64,000 nucleotides of DNA from positions 100,442,357 through 100,506,356 of the forward strand of contig OZ038382.1 of assembly GCA_964036045.1 (NCBI GenBank), given 5' to 3'. Source of the stretch: Eutreptiella sp. 'Long Island Sound 2002' (Eukaryota > Euglenozoa > Euglenophyceae > Eutreptiales > Eutreptiaceae). Of the stretch, positions 32,395 to 41,390 are shown one piece after another (the first letter of the stretch is position 1; every line of letters begins with the position of its first letter). The notes beneath the pieces are model-generated. The model was not told where the DNA came from. It did not search any database and saw only the letters and a list, made by a program, of their open reading frames with translations. The translations under genes and the position numbers were made by a program.

Positions 32395-35070
32395 ATGGAG
32401 CCGGAAGGTGAGGATGAGGATCTCCCTCCTCCCTACCGGAGCTCGGAGTCTTCCGAGACCGAGACGCCCAGGTGGGGCGACATGGACGAGGATGACGACA
32501 TGGACTTCGACATCACGAAGAAGCGCCCATCCTCGGACCCACCGGAACCCCCTGCCGGAGGACAATCAGGACCCCCTGGAGGACGCCCACCAAGTGGACC
32601 CCCTGGAGGCGGACCACCGGGCGGGGGAGGACCCCCTGGACCGGGCGGACCCGGCGGAGGCCCTCCAGGAGGACCCCCTGGGGACCCCGACGACCCACCA
32701 GGGAACGGCGACCCGGATACCACCTGGCGGTGGATTGTCTACCTCCGCAGGAGGGTCCAGTTCCTCGAGCGCGAGGTAGACACCGGCAAGGGCGAGATGA
32801 CTCGCATCGCCAGGGTCGCCGCGCGCGCGCAGAGAGAGCTGGACATCGCCAGGGGCGAGACCAGGTCGCTGAACAAGGTCATCAGCGTCCTGCAGCAGAG
32901 GCTGGACGCGCTGGAAGCCCGTGGGACCGTAGGCAGCGACCACCCACCCCTGGAGTCTGGCTCGTCGGACGACGGCTGGGGACCCGGACCAGGTCCAGGC
33001 AGACCCCACGCCCCCGGCGGAGCCCCCAGGAGTCGCCCCAGCGCCAGTGCCCCCTCTCTCACCGCCCCCTCTCACCACAGCGCGGGCCGCCGCAACGAGC
33101 GCGTGCCGCCCGGCAGTGGCAGTGAGGATTGGCGTGATGAGTGGCTCAGCGCCGAGTACCGCAACCGCCGTGCTCCACCGCGGACACCGGTACGCCCCCG
33201 GCGCCCCGCACCAGCCCCGGAGCCAATCCCAATGGCTGGTGGACGTTATGGTGGACTCAGGGATGAGGTCCCCAGAGGAGACGTGGAGTGGGATGTCGGC
33301 GAAGGTGAGGACCTGGACCTGGACCTGGAGGAGTTCGACATCAGCCCGCCGCGTGGTGTACGACGGGAGGCCGCGGAACGCAGCCGCCGGCGCCGTGATG
33401 AGGAGGCGTACATGGAAGGATTACGGCGTGAACATCTAGGTTCAGCGTACATGGAGGAACCGCGGCATAGCCACAGGGATTCCATGGAGGAGATGGACGT
33501 GGCGGCCGTGGGAGTACGTGGGCGAGGCCGATGGGAACCTCTGTCGACCTCGCGGCCGGCGTTCATGGTCTCTAAGGCCGCGGATGCCGCCGTGTGGGAA
33601 GACTTGAAGGACATCAAGCCCCCCATGTACGATGGCAACCCCCTCAACCTCGACCGCTTCTTGAAGAAGCTGGACGATTGGGGGTTGACCGTCACTGAAG
33701 ACATGCCTCCCGCGGATGCGGAGAAATATGTCTTCAGACGGTTCAGGTACCGCCTGCCGGAAGTGCTCCAAGAGCTATACTTCGTGGCGACCAAGGAGGG
33801 GGAAATCAGGACCCTCAAGGAAGCCAAGAAGTGGCTCAACGAGCAGGAGCGGGTGGACGCTCCGCAGGTGGCTGCCAAGCGGAGGAAGTCAATCAAGCTT
33901 CAGCATGATGGACGAGAGATCCGCCTACGGGACTGGCGGGACTTCCGAGGGCAATATACCCTCTTCCGCCGCAACGTGGAGGATTGGAACGAGGGGGACG
34001 AGCAGGCTCGCCTGCTCTCCATGCTGCCGGAAGCATGGATCAAGAGGGTCACCAAGGAGAAAGCCAAAAGGGCCAAGTCCAACCACACGGTCAAGATGAT
34101 GCTCCCCAAAGAGTATCATTCGAACGTGGTGGCTTGGGCAAGGAGAAACGTGGCCCGGGATGTCAAACGGCACTCCCTGCGGAACGCTCTCCTCATCACC
34201 GTCTCGGGCGATCGCGAGAAGACCGCGATGTGGCGCCTTGACGAGTGTGACGTGAGCGGCCAGACCATCCGTCTGCAGGCCATCCCGGCGCGGATGAGCT
34301 GCGACGAGATCCTGGAGTGGGTTGGAGAGGAGGTGCTCAAGGAGTACCGAAACCTGCACCACACCCGCGGGTTGAGGCCGGGCGACCGCGACGTCAACTA
34401 CGTTGGCGAGGGACCTGGCGGGGAAGCTGCCCTGGACCCAGCGGGAGCCGACGGCGATGAGACTCTCGTCGACAATGACGACGACGATGAGCCCGCCGAG
34501 TTGGCCGTTTGTGCCTTCGTGGCCAACAACCTGAGCGCGGGGAGCAAACCGGGAAACTGGAAGCCCCTGCAGCAAGGTTGGAGGAAGAAGGAGAAGAGGG
34601 ACCCTCGCCGCATTGGCGACCCTCCGCTGTCCTTTGGGGAGTTCATACGAGCTCACCCTCAGGGCTGTTTCGTGTGTTATGGGAGGAAGAAAGGCTTCAA
34701 CCATGACCACCGAACATGCCCCACCCACCAGGCCGACACGGAGGCCTACAAGAAGGCGCACGGGTCGAAGAAGCGTGCACCTGCGGGTATCTCGGAGGCC
34801 AAAGTGGAGGTGGACAAGGATGAGCTCTCCAAGCTGGTGTCGCAGGGGACCGAGTTGGCCAAGGAGATCCAGGAGATCAAGAGGAACTGGGTCCCCAGGT
34901 CGGACAACAAGAACAAGGAGAACAATCAGAACGACCAGAACAAGGACAAGAACAAGACGACTAGAAGGGGAAGGAAGAAGGCGTCAACGAGGTTGATGCG
35001 GAGGAGAACACCCCTACTTCCACAACCGACGCCCCCTAGCGGAGCCCCTGCAGCCAAGGGCCCCAGCTAG
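32395..35070 (+). CDS. Gag of the large gypsy element
   Basis: ATG 32395 to TAG 35070, about 890 codons. In order it has an acidic N-terminus, a collagen-like Gly-Pro-rich tract (32540-32710), a coiled coil (LEREVDTGKGEMTRIARVAA; LNKVISVLQQRLDALEARG), and an Arg-rich linker. A Retrotrans_gag-like helical core (33580-34160) contains LDRFLKKLDDWGL and DEQARLLSMLPEAW. A Cys/His motif follows (CFVC...NHDHRTC, about 34660-34720) that likely replaces the classic zinc knuckle. A Lys-rich tail with NNQNDQNKDKNK ends it. Gag forms the particle and binds element RNA. The frame itself is intact, but upstream sequence enters it by a frameshift. Confidence 0.75.
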   Translation: MEPEGEDEDLPPPYRSSESSETETPRWGDMDEDDDMDFDITKKRPSSDPPEPPAGGQSGPPGGRPPSGPPGGGPPGGGGPPGPGGPGGGPPGGPPGDPDDPPGNGDPDTTWRWIVYLRRRVQFLEREVDTGKGEMTRIARVAARAQRELDIARGETRSLNKVISVLQQRLDALEARGTVGSDHPPLESGSSDDGWGPGPGPGRPHAPGGAPRSRPSASAPSLTAPSHHSAGRRNERVPPGSGSEDWRDEWLSAEYRNRRAPPRTPVRPRRPAPAPEPIPMAGGRYGGLRDEVPRGDVEWDVGEGEDLDLDLEEFDISPPRGVRREAAERSRRRRDEEAYMEGLRREHLGSAYMEEPRHSHRDSMEEMDVAAVGVRGRGRWEPLSTSRPAFMVSKAADAAVWEDLKDIKPPMYDGNPLNLDRFLKKLDDWGLTVTEDMPPADAEKYVFRRFRYRLPEVLQELYFVATKEGEIRTLKEAKKWLNEQERVDAPQVAAKRRKSIKLQHDGREIRLRDWRDFRGQYTLFRRNVEDWNEGDEQARLLSMLPEAWIKRVTKEKAKRAKSNHTVKMMLPKEYHSNVVAWARRNVARDVKRHSLRNALLITVSGDREKTAMWRLDECDVSGQTIRLQAIPARMSCDEILEWVGEEVLKEYRNLHHTRGLRPGDRDVNYVGEGPGGEAALDPAGADGDETLVDNDDDDEPAELAVCAFVANNLSAGSKPGNWKPLQQGWRKKEKRDPRRIGDPPLSFGEFIRAHPQGCFVCYGRKKGFNHDHRTCPTHQADTEAYKKAHGSKKRAPAGISEAKVEVDKDELSKLVSQGTELAKEIQEIKRNWVPRSDNKNKENNQNDQNKDKNKTTRRGRKKASTRLMRRRTPLLPQPTPPSGAPAAKGPS

Positions 35071-35090
35071 GGCGGTCGCAGGATGGTGAC

Positions 35091-36101
35091 GTGGGAAGCG
35101 CCGAACCATCCCAGTCGGGAGTTGATAAGCACAAGGGGACTGCCGCGGGCGGAAGGCCCGGTCCGGCACCCAGTCGCGGAGGCGGGCCGAGGGCAAGTGA
35201 AGGCACGAACCCTTGCACCCGTCCGTCCTTCGCGACCAAGAATGTGTTTGATGTACTACAAGATCTATCCGAGAGTATCGGAGGATCACCCAGACCGCAG
35301 CTGGATGCTGCAGATGGGCAGCCTGAGCCCATTGTCCACGACCTGCACCAGTCGCTTGTCGAGCTTCTGGAACGGCCGGAGATCCTGAGCTTGCACGCCG
35401 TGCGCCGTGTTGGGCGTGAGGGGCAGTTGCACCTTAAGGTCCGTGCCTTATGCGGGGAAGTGGAAAAGGTCTTCGACGTGTTGGTCGACACGGGAGCTCA
35501 AGTCAGCTTGGTCAAGGCTGGCCTACTTCCGCCAGAGTGTCTGACCGACAGTCGGAAACCTGTCAGGCTAAAGGTGGCGAACGGCCAGTACATGGTGGGA
35601 GGCACGAAGGAAGCGGCCGTTGGGCTGCAGTTCGTGAACCATCGTGAGCTGAGCCCCCCAGACCTCGGCAAGGAAATCCTCCTGCACGGTCGCTTCTACG
35701 AGGCCGAGATGGACTGGGACATGATCGTTGGGTACGACTTCATGATGGGGACGGACTCCGGCGTTCTCCCGACCCAGGCCTCGATGACCCTGTACCAGGA
35801 CGACCAGCTCTCGTGGCTATCGTCACCTGAGCACCATGTGGAATGCCAATGGATCCACCCCGAACGCGATCAGCTCAAAGTAGCCGCACTGGGCACTGAG
35901 CCAACTGGGCCAGCAAACCAGGAGTACGGCGTAAGGCCGGAAGTGGCGAGCCGAGTGGTTGCGGACCTGGGAGCTTCAGATCTGGCCCTGGATGTGTTCA
36001 CTTCAGGAACCTCCGCCCATCTTCGGGTTTGTGAGAAGTACTGGAGCGCCCAGGACTCCGCGTGGAAGAAGCACTGGGGTCCGCATCAGGGATTGATGTA
36101 G
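35091..36101 (+). CDS. Retropepsin-type protease region of Pol
   Basis: It is open in the same frame as the downstream RT-integrase polyprotein and separated from it by one TAG (36099-36101). The active site is VFDVLVDTGAQVSLV (about 35470-35515), with the canonical DTGA catalytic Asp. A later hydrophobic MIVGYDFMMG supplies the second conserved strand (35720-35750). About 110 residues precede the protease. The frame relative to Gag differs, so a frameshift or separate initiation would be needed. No ATG is evident at the start. The sequence after the TAG (CPRWDISRAIAKIRKDRSKA) continues protein-like up to 36168, so the stop looks like a nonsense mutation or readthrough codon. Confidence 0.75.
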   Translation: MGSAEPSQSGVDKHKGTAAGGRPGPAPSRGGGPRASEGTNPCTRPSFATKNVFDVLQDLSESIGGSPRPQLDAADGQPEPIVHDLHQSLVELLERPEILSLHAVRRVGREGQLHLKVRALCGEVEKVFDVLVDTGAQVSLVKAGLLPPECLTDSRKPVRLKVANGQYMVGGTKEAAVGLQFVNHRELSPPDLGKEILLHGRFYEAEMDWDMIVGYDFMMGTDSGVLPTQASMTLYQDDQLSWLSSPEHHVECQWIHPERDQLKVAALGTEPTGPANQEYGVRPEVASRVVADLGASDLALDVFTSGTSAHLRVCEKYWSAQDSAWKKHWGPHQGLM

Positions 36102-39100
36102 ATCCATTGCCCCCGTTGGGACATTTCAAGAGCGATAGCGAAGATTCGCAAGGACCGCTCCAAGGCAGTGCTGGTTGTTCCTATGGGATGCACCGGGGAG
36201 GAAAGTACCCGACATTGGGTAGCCTCATTGACCAACATGACCTTAAACAAGGTCGTCCTACCGGCTGGAGAGAGTGTCTATCAGGACGCTAAGGGACAGC
36301 CCATGCCACCCCAGAGATGGCCAACGGAATTCCACTATGTGGATGGGGGCCTTGATCAGGCCGACGCCACGGATTTCGTGTGTGTCAACCGCATCATAGC
36401 AGAGCCATGGCGGCAATGCTTTGCGGTTCCCCCTGTTGACATCGGAGAATCGGAGGACCCCCTCACAGAAGAGGAGCTGGATCTGGTTCAGGGGTATATG
36501 GATCAGCCCTTTCACGACTGGGGAAACCAGCGTGAGGGCAAAGGCCAGGACAAAGCCTGGTGGGAAGTGGACTCAATCGGCTCCGGTTCCTATGATGGGA
36601 ATACCTTCGTACAGAGGGTGCTGGATCACATGTCCAGCCAGAACGAGCCGCCCGGCGGTAACCCACCCACCTACGGCGATCTGTTCCGAGGGAAGACCAG
36701 AGATGGCCCTTTGGGCCACCTGGGAAGACCACCTGAGCCGAAGCGGAGCGGGGTCGCTACCCCTCAACTAAGCTCAGTGGTCCAGGTGCCCGGAAAAGCC
36801 AAGGCGGAGTCCGATGATTGCCCCAAGATCCAGGCATTGAGGGCCAGGCTGAAGCAGAAGTATGGGGACACCTTCTTCAGCGGAAAGCCTGTGTTTCCCC
36901 CACCGGTGCGTGGACCGTATGGCGAGGCCAAGATACGACTGAAGCAGGACCCCTGTGTGTATCGACACCGGGAGTTTGCCCTAAGGGGCGAGAGGAAGGA
37001 GGCCATGGAGAAGATCCTCCGTGACTTTATCCAGAGAGGCTGGCTTGAGCCGTGCCACTCCGAGTGGGCCTCTCCGTGTTTCGTCGTCCCCAAAAAGGTT
37101 GCTGGTGAGTGGCGGCTCGTGGTCGACTACCGCGGCCTGAACGCCCAAACGCAGCACGACAGCTATACGCTGCCCCTCATTGAAGATATGCTGCAAAAAC
37201 AACACCGGCGGAGGATCTTCACGGTGATTGACCTGAAACATGGTTATCATCAGATGCCTCTCGCCGAGGAGTCCCGTGCCTGCACAGCCATGAGCATGCT
37301 GGAGAACCTGCCGGTGCGTGACTTTGCAGACCCCTTCGTGGACGACGTGATCATCGCGTCCGGGGACCCCAGTATGAGCTACGAGGAGCTCCTGGAGGCA
37401 CATGAGAGGGACGTCACTCGAGTGCTGGACCTTCTGGTTCGGCACAAACTCACGGGCAGCAGTGACAAGGCCACCATTGCGGTAAGCGAGGTGGTCTTCG
37501 CTGGCCACGTAGTTGGGAACGGGCAGCGAAAGCCCATACCTGGCAAGGTGGCTGCGATTGAGCACTGGGAAAAGCCCAAGACGGTCTCTGAGCTACGGGC
37601 GTATCTGGGGTTCTGCAACTACTACTCGGGGTATATCAAAATGTATGCCGAGTATGCAGCCCCCATGACGACCATGCTCAAGGGCAACCGAGAGGAGGCC
37701 AAGAAGGGGTCCAAGAAGGCTCTGGTCTGGGATGCTGATTCCGACCGTGCCTTTGAGGGGATGAAGCAGGCGCTGCTATCCGCAGTGGGTCTGCACCTCG
37801 TGGATCCCGACCGAGGGTTCGTCCTGCGCACCGACGCTTTCGACTACGCCGTTGGCGCTGTGTTGGAGCAAGTGCTTGACGATGGGAGGCACGTGCCCGT
37901 GGCCTTCTGGAGCCGAGTCCTGGCAGAAGGCCAGAGACAGACGTGGACGCCCCGAGAAAAGGAGGCGTATGCCATCGTCATGGCTCTCAGGAAATGGGCT
38001 GGGTACATAGCCCTCCATCCCGTCACCGTCTGCACCGACCATCAGAGTCTGCAGTCGTGGCACAAGGAGCACGTGGACACCCCCTCTGGTCCCGCCTCCC
38101 GACGGGCAAGATGGCATGAGACCTTGGCCAAGTTCGATCTCACGGTTGTGTACATTCCTAGAAAGGATAACACCGTGGCGGACTGTCTCAGCAGGTGGGC
38201 CTATCCCGCCAGCAAGGGCATGACGGACATCTCTGCCCATGGCGATGAGGCTGAGACCGCTGAAGCCAAGAGGATCATTGAAATGGAGCGCCTGATGGAG
38301 GAGGAGGGTGTGAAATGCTTCCTCGTCATGGCTGCAGATGCCCCCCTCGGAATGAGGATGGGCAGAGCGGTCAGAGTACTCGCCCCTGAGGGAGCTGAGT
38401 CCGACAAGCACCTCTTCCCGGAATCTTGCCTCCAGGACGACTGGACCGATGACTACGCCAAGTCTGAGGCCTTTGCGGCCGAGTATAGGGCTGTGACCGA
38501 CCCTAATGACGGGCAGAATTGGCCAAAGAGGCTGACTGAAGAAGATGGCAAGCTCTACCGGAATGGTAAGCTGCTAGTACCGGAGTCCCGGGTGCTCGAG
38601 CTTTGTGAAGCTTCGCACCACCACATGCTGCACCTAGGGGTCAAGAAGCAAGCCCTTGACATGCAGCGCCGGTTCGAGATCGACCATATCGTTCTCTACA
38701 CCGCCATCAAGAAGGTCAGGAAGGGTTGCTCGGTCTGCCAGGCCTGCAATCGCGACAACCGGAACTTCAAGGGGGAAGCCCAATGGACCCCGGTTCCTGA
38801 CCAGCCCATGGAGAGCGTGGCCATGGACGTCTTCTCCATGCCCGAAGTCCACATTGGCAAGGAGAGCTTTGACTGTGTGGTTCTCTGCGTGGATCGCCAC
38901 AGTGGCTACGTAGTAGCCGTTCCGGCACGCAAAAAGGGGTTGCTTGCCAAGGAAGTGGCAGTCATGATGATTCGTCATTGGCTGACCGTCTTTGACATCC
39001 CCCGCACCATTTGCAGTGACCGAGGGCCCCAGTTTACTGGTGGCTGGTTCAAGGCTATGTGTTCCCTGGTGGGAATACGACATGCCAAGAGTGTCGCCTG

Positions 39101-39938
39101 TCTCAGCCGGTTTAACGGCCGTGCTGAAGTGGCTGGACGGCAGCTGTTCGAGAAGCTGCGCAAGATTCACATCACCAATCCACGTCGGAACTGGTTTGAG
39201 GAGATGTGGCCTTCTCTGAAGGCCCATCATGACACCCCCACTCCTGGTGGTTTGTCACCTCACCAGATTCTGTTCGGCACGGACCCCCTCGGTTGGCAAC
39301 TTCCCTTGTCTGGTGATGGCATGGCCATGGATGCCAAGGAATTCTTCGCGCGGCAAGAGCAAACGGCGCGGGACATCCGCCAGCAGCTCGAGAAGGAGCA
39401 TGCTGAGCGTCAGAGGTCCGCCCCGAGCTCGACAGCGCAGAAGTTCAGGGTGGGAGACCCGGTGTGGGTGATCAGACCCCGCCCTATGGGCACCCACCGC
39501 ACCAAGACCTGGTTCACACCCGGAGAGGTGGTCCGCAGGATTGGTGAGGACACTTACCGCATCAAGGTGGGTCACGAACAGTTCCGGGAGCGCCACCAGA
39601 GTCAACTCCGTGTGCGGGAACCCGACCTCCGTGGCCATCATGTGTCCCTGAGCTACGCCGCACATGAGGCTGATTCGGACGACGACTATGCTGAGCAGGA
39701 CGACTATACAGTCGAGAAGATCCTGGCTCAGCGTCCGAAAGCCTCGGCACCCGGAGGCCTGGAGTTCAAGGTTCGTTGGCGAGGCTATGGGCCGTCCCAC
39801 AATACCTGGGAACCCGTCTCCTCGTTCCTGCCGCGGGTCAATAATCCCTTCATGGAGTACATCCGCAAGCACAAGACCAAGATCCATGTCTCGGACTTGG
39901 CAGCACTCACCCGGGCGATTGCAGCCAGGGGTGCCTGA
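36102..39938 (+). CDS. Pol: reverse transcriptase (deleted), RNase H, integrase, chromodomain
   Basis: Open to TGA 39938. RT starts near 36930 (FVVPKK, WRLVVDYRGLNAQT, FTVIDLKHGYHQMPL) and has FVDD at about 37334-37346. The roughly two dozen residues normally between motif A and FVDD, including motif B, are missing after ACTAMSM at about 37300. RNase H follows (VLRTDAFDYAVGAVL, YAIVMALRKW, TDHQSLQSW). Integrase has an HHCC finger (HLGVKK...CSVCQAC), DDE residues (AMDVFSM, CSDRGPQFTG, NGRAEVAG) and a barrel (FRVGDPVWVIRPR). The chromodomain reads YTVEKILAQRPK, FKVRWRGYG, NTWEPVSSF. Integrase and chromodomain look intact, whereas RT cannot be active as it stands. Confidence 0.9.
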   Translation: MHCPRWDISRAIAKIRKDRSKAVLVVPMGCTGEESTRHWVASLTNMTLNKVVLPAGESVYQDAKGQPMPPQRWPTEFHYVDGGLDQADATDFVCVNRIIAEPWRQCFAVPPVDIGESEDPLTEEELDLVQGYMDQPFHDWGNQREGKGQDKAWWEVDSIGSGSYDGNTFVQRVLDHMSSQNEPPGGNPPTYGDLFRGKTRDGPLGHLGRPPEPKRSGVATPQLSSVVQVPGKAKAESDDCPKIQALRARLKQKYGDTFFSGKPVFPPPVRGPYGEAKIRLKQDPCVYRHREFALRGERKEAMEKILRDFIQRGWLEPCHSEWASPCFVVPKKVAGEWRLVVDYRGLNAQTQHDSYTLPLIEDMLQKQHRRRIFTVIDLKHGYHQMPLAEESRACTAMSMLENLPVRDFADPFVDDVIIASGDPSMSYEELLEAHERDVTRVLDLLVRHKLTGSSDKATIAVSEVVFAGHVVGNGQRKPIPGKVAAIEHWEKPKTVSELRAYLGFCNYYSGYIKMYAEYAAPMTTMLKGNREEAKKGSKKALVWDADSDRAFEGMKQALLSAVGLHLVDPDRGFVLRTDAFDYAVGAVLEQVLDDGRHVPVAFWSRVLAEGQRQTWTPREKEAYAIVMALRKWAGYIALHPVTVCTDHQSLQSWHKEHVDTPSGPASRRARWHETLAKFDLTVVYIPRKDNTVADCLSRWAYPASKGMTDISAHGDEAETAEAKRIIEMERLMEEEGVKCFLVMAADAPLGMRMGRAVRVLAPEGAESDKHLFPESCLQDDWTDDYAKSEAFAAEYRAVTDPNDGQNWPKRLTEEDGKLYRNGKLLVPESRVLELCEASHHHMLHLGVKKQALDMQRRFEIDHIVLYTAIKKVRKGCSVCQACNRDNRNFKGEAQWTPVPDQPMESVAMDVFSMPEVHIGKESFDCVVLCVDRHSGYVVAVPARKKGLLAKEVAVMMIRHWLTVFDIPRTICSDRGPQFTGGWFKAMCSLVGIRHAKSVACLSRFNGRAEVAGRQLFEKLRKIHITNPRRNWFEEMWPSLKAHHDTPTPGGLSPHQILFGTDPLGWQLPLSGDGMAMDAKEFFARQEQTARDIRQQLEKEHAERQRSAPSSTAQKFRVGDPVWVIRPRPMGTHRTKTWFTPGEVVRRIGEDTYRIKVGHEQFRERHQSQLRVREPDLRGHHVSLSYAAHEADSDDDYAEQDDYTVEKILAQRPKASAPGGLEFKVRWRGYGPSHNTWEPVSSFLPRVNNPFMEYIRKHKTKIHVSDLAALTRAIAARGA

Positions 39939-41390
39939 TCAGCGCCCTGAGCTCTCCCCTGATGCGTTTTGAGCGCTTGTTTGGTCGACGGATCGTCCCT
40001 CACTTGCTTGCTCTCTTCCATCTTCCGGTGACCTGCCATCAGAGTGGCCATGTACCCTCCCCTGCTGAATCCAGAGGAGGATGGCCCCTCTCTTTCAATT
40101 CTATTCGTCACTCCCCCCCTGCTGAATCCTTGGGAAACCAGGTAGGGCGACTGACCTTCATATTTCTGAGCTCTTGGGGCCTTGAAGCCCATACGACGTT
40201 GCGCAACGGATGCCGCTGTCATCGGCATTGCGATTTTTTGGTGTGTGGTCTGGTCCCATGGCACTTGCGGGATCCAGACCAGTCTACGTGTGTCGAGACT
40301 ATATATGGCCTGAACTCAGGCGTTTTCCTGTCCACCCTCCTGCATTCGCCTTATCCGGACCGTGGCGTGGTTTTGGCGCTCTGTCCAGAGTGTGTTTACA
40401 CGCCTATTTACCCCGTTTGTTTTGCTTTTCTGCCCCCCCAGGATATGTGCATTTGTATGTCAGCCCATCACCGAATTATGGACTGTTTTTCCCCCCCCCG
40501 AGGGGATGCGAATCGACTACGAAGGCGCCCTGAGTCGCCGTATACATGCTTTTACATAAGGTCCAGCCTGGACCAGTACCTAAGCACAGATTCTTCTGTT
40601 TGAGTGCCCGTGATACCGTGTGCCCTATTCGCTGTGATGTGGAGATCCTGATGGCGCCAGGCGGGAAGCCCAGTTGCCTGACTACACTCCCAGCGGTCCG
40701 CCACTGTCAGTCCCAGTGTGAGCCTGCCGACTCGCAGACGCACTTGCAGTCGGATGGGGAAGGTTTGCCTGGGAAACCGGTGGTTTCAGGAGTCGACGCC
40801 TCCGCCCACACTGCATGAGGACTCCCTCATGTATGGCCTTCGTGGTAATAGGGCGAGGGAAAAGACGGCCTTGACGCCCGATCCCTTAAGGAGGAGCTCG
40901 TTCGGCTGTACCACTCTGGACTCGCGTCGTGGATATGGACATGGTGCGCCCGAGGAAGGACCCGTGGGGACTCTCCCCCAGCCGGCGGGCCTTGGGAAGC
41001 TTGGGGTAGCCTGATGGATCTTTGTGGTCGCTTTCTACCTGTGGGACCACCTCGGTCGTCGTGTGACGCCTATGTTGGCCGTGTATGCCACTGCCACTGT
41101 GGTGGTGACCGTAGCAGCCGGCACCCGGTGCGCCTGGTAAGGGTTAACGGGTCCTTTGGATGCCGAACAATCGCCGCCAGGACCCGGGACTTGATACTTG
41201 ATACTGTACTTGCAGTTACTAACAGCTACAGCACCGTACCTGTCTTACTGTGGGATTTGGGCAGCCTACCCTGCGAATCAGCCTAAAGTGAGAATGTGAC
41301 ACCCCCCCCCTTCAGGGAATGGTCCTGGGTACCCGCTGCCATGCGTGGATGTTATCGAGCCCCCCCGAGGGTTTGCTCTAAGGAGGGGGG
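39939..41390 (+). other. 3' untranslated interior of the large gypsy element, ending in polypurine tract
   Basis: There is no long coding frame over about 1.45 kb. A short C-run lies near 40490, and AAGGAGGGGGG is at 41380-41390, directly against the 3' LTR. Confidence 0.8.
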
